A stretch of 6,858 bases of DNA. Source: Syntrophales bacterium (GTDB lineage Bacteria; Desulfobacterota; Syntrophia; Syntrophales; UBA5619). Positions 5,157 through 6,858 of this stretch are shown here, one piece after another. Both the position numbers and the translations under genes were made by a program. The stretch lies in NCBI GenBank assembly GCA_028712015.1, contig JAQTRB010000008.1, positions 12,446-19,303 of the forward strand, written 5' to 3'. Below the pieces are notes generated by a model, which was not told the origin of the DNA, did no database searches, and saw nothing but the letters and a program-made list of their open reading frames with translations. Within the stretch, counting starts at the first letter, position 1. Each line of letters opens with the position of its first letter.

Positions 5157-6851
5157 CTATTTCCGGTAGCTTCCGAGATTCGCCAGCATGACGCTTCCCG
5201 GGCTGATGACCGAGGGATCGACCGCGACGTTGATGCAGGCGGTCTTCCCCGAGGCGAAGGCCGCCTCCAGCGCCGGCCGGATCTCTTCCGGCCGTTCGAC
5301 CGCGATGCCGAAGCCCCCCAGGTCTTCCACCAGACGCTGGTATTCCACCCGGCCGAGACAGGTGCCGTCGGCGATGCAATGGCCCATCCGGAGGGTCTGG
5401 CTGTGGGCGATCATTCCCCAGCTCTCATCGTTGGCGATGACAACCACAATCGGTAGCCCCTTGCGGATCGCCGTGTGGAACTCCATGAAATTGAAGCCGA
5501 CGGAACCGTCACCGATGACCAGAAGGACGCGGCTCTCCGGATGGCGGAGCTTTGCCGCGTTGGCGTAGGGAATCCCGACGGCAAGGCAACCATAGAGACC
5601 GGAGTCGAGATAACGCCCGCCGGCCCGGACCGTCCGCGTCATTCCCATCCAGACCTGGGTGTCGCCGCCGTCGGCAACGACGATGTCCTCTTCCCGATCC
5701 ATGAATGTATCGATCTCCCGGGCGAGGCGGAGCGGGTGGATCGGCACCGCGTCGCTTGTCCAGAGCGGCTGTGTTCCAGCCTTTCCATCGGCATCGGCTT
5801 TGCGGAGCGTCTCCAGCCAGCCCTGAAAACCGGTCCGAAAAGCCTCCCCGTTCCGCTGCTCCTCGACCAGGCGGTTCAGTTCGGTCAGAAGCGCCCGGAC
5901 ATCGCCGACGATCCCCAGATCCACGGAGCGGTTTCGACCGATCTCCTCCGCCTCGATATCGGCCTGGATGAGCTTTGCGTCCTTCCGGAAGATGTCGCCG
6001 AAGAGGTAGAAGAGGCTGATCCGGCTTCCGAGAAAGAGAATCAGGTCGGCGGTTGCCAGCGCCGAAAAGGCGGCACCGGGACGAATCGCCAGCGAAGACT
6101 CGAAGCAGAGGGGGTGGGTGTCGGAAAGCGTTCCCCGGCCGGAATTGCCTGTAAAAACGGGAATGCCCGTCCGTTCCGCGAATTCACGGAGCGCCTCCCC
6201 CGCATCGGCGTACCAGACGCCGCTGCCGGCGATGATCACCGGGGACTGTGCCTTCCGGAGCATCTCCAGGATCTTTTTGGCGCCGTCAGGGTCCATCGGC
6301 CGGGAGTCCACGTGGCTGCGCATCCGCTTCACCTTCTCCGGATCGACGGTTGCGTTGAGAACATCGCAGGGAAGTTCGAGGTAAACCGGTCCCGGCCGGC
6401 CGGCCGTCGCGGTCCGGAAGGCCAGATCGATGAATTCCGGAATCCGCTCCGCCAGCGGACAGACCCAGGCTTTTTTGACCATCGGTGCGATGACCGGCAG
6501 TTGCGTCATGTCCTGGAGGTCCAGTTTTTCGGTGCTTTCCAGACCGACGCAACCTGCCATCAGGATCACCGGCGCATTGGAGAGCCGGGCGTTGGCGATC
6601 CCCGACAACGCGTTGGTAAAACCGGGACCGGCGGTGACCATTGCAACGGCCGGTTCCCGGGTCATCCGCGCCCAGGCCTCGGCCATAAAGACGGCGGCCT
6701 GCTCATGCCGGGTATCGAAGATCGTGACCGCCGATCCTTCCAGATACTGATAAATCGGCGTGATGTGCCCGCCGCTCAGTGAAAAAAGATATTCAACTCC
6801 CCGCTCGATGAGCGTCTCCGCGACCAATTTGCCGCCGATCACCTTCTCCAT
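5157..6851 (-). CDS. Thiamine-diphosphate-dependent enzyme, 2-hydroxyacyl-CoA lyase / oxalyl-CoA decarboxylase-like (acetolactate synthase superfamily)
   Basis: A full-length 564-residue enzyme with the three-domain layout of the acetolactate synthase superfamily. The N-terminal pyrimidine-binding domain (about 1-170) has RHEQAAVFMAEAWAR with the catalytic E50, then TAGPGFTN (73-80) and GRPGPVYLELPCDV (151-164). The central domain (about 188-325) contains IQADIEAEEIGRN (295-307), resembling the IQVDI-x-x-EELG-x-N stretch of 2-hydroxyacyl-CoA lyases. The C-terminal diphosphate-binding domain (about 385-545) has GDGS (447-450) and N474-D475 for Mg-thiamine diphosphate, followed by SWGM. Close relatives cleave 2-hydroxyacyl-CoA to formyl-CoA plus a carbonyl compound, decarboxylate oxalyl-CoA, or condense 2-oxoacids; general database names such as 'acetolactate synthase large subunit' are also possible. 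The CoA-type reading is favoured by the dehydratase neighbour but not proven. It is probably near the start of the minus-strand operon. Only 7 bases lie upstream of the ATG at 6851, so its ribosome binding site and promoter cannot be judged. Confidence 0.85.
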   Translation of the reverse strand: MEKVIGGKLVAETLIERGVEYLFSLSGGHITPIYQYLEGSAVTIFDTRHEQAAVFMAEAWARMTREPAVAMVTAGPGFTNALSGIANARLSNAPVILMAGCVGLESTEKLDLQDMTQLPVIAPMVKKAWVCPLAERIPEFIDLAFRTATAGRPGPVYLELPCDVLNATVDPEKVKRMRSHVDSRPMDPDGAKKILEMLRKAQSPVIIAGSGVWYADAGEALREFAERTGIPVFTGNSGRGTLSDTHPLCFESSLAIRPGAAFSALATADLILFLGSRISLFYLFGDIFRKDAKLIQADIEAEEIGRNRSVDLGIVGDVRALLTELNRLVEEQRNGEAFRTGFQGWLETLRKADADGKAGTQPLWTSDAVPIHPLRLAREIDTFMDREEDIVVADGGDTQVWMGMTRTVRAGGRYLDSGLYGCLAVGIPYANAAKLRHPESRVLLVIGDGSVGFNFMEFHTAIRKGLPIVVVIANDESWGMIAHSQTLRMGHCIADGTCLGRVEYQRLVEDLGGFGIAVERPEEIRPALEAAFASGKTACINVAVDPSVISPGSVMLANLGSYRK

Positions 6852-6858
6852 GTGTTCC

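Noticed and set aside
5475..6782. Plus-strand open frame of 435 codons opposite the thiamine-diphosphate enzyme gene
   Set aside because: It is antisense to a full-length recognised enzyme, and its composition is that of a shadow frame without any family motif.

Overview
The window is GC-rich bacterial DNA, almost fully coding, with five protein genes and no RNA genes, insertion sequences or CRISPR arrays that I can see. The gene content suggests an anaerobic, Desulfobacterota-like (syntrophic or sulfate-reducing 'deltaproteobacterial') organism: a stand-alone carboxyltransferase subunit of the pyruvate carboxylase B / transcarboxylase 5S type, a 4-hydroxybutyryl-CoA dehydratase-family flavoprotein with its iron-sulfur ligands, and a CoA-type thiamine-diphosphate lyase. 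This taxonomic guess is inference from gene content only.

Left part, + strand (1-2637): the 3' part of a PHP-domain (CehA/McbA-like) metallohydrolase gene, cut by the window edge, then a 171-base gap with a sigma70-like promoter, then the carboxyltransferase gene with a strong ribosome binding site at 1186. Inside the PHP gene lies a perfect 16-bp ParB-binding centromere site (parS, 314-329) within an 18-bp perfect palindrome. It suggests that this locus is part of the chromosome-segregation region and probably lies in the origin-proximal part of the replicon.

Right part, - strand (6851-2781): three co-oriented genes with gaps of 64 and 53 bases, read in the order thiamine-diphosphate enzyme (2-hydroxyacyl-CoA lyase / oxalyl-CoA decarboxylase-like), 4-hydroxybutyryl-CoA dehydratase-like radical flavoprotein, and SDR oxidoreductase. 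They look like one operon whose promoter lies beyond the right edge. The set (C-C bond lyase or ligase on an acyl-CoA, radical dehydratase/isomerase, alcohol/ketone oxidoreductase) suggests a short acyl-CoA pathway whose substrate cannot be read from the sequence. The two transcription units converge at a 143-base gap with a GC-rich hairpin.

The most notable observations are the intragenic parS and the uncharacterised three-enzyme operon, in which the dehydratase homologue keeps all four cluster ligands but appears to differ at glutamate positions described for the clostridial enzyme.
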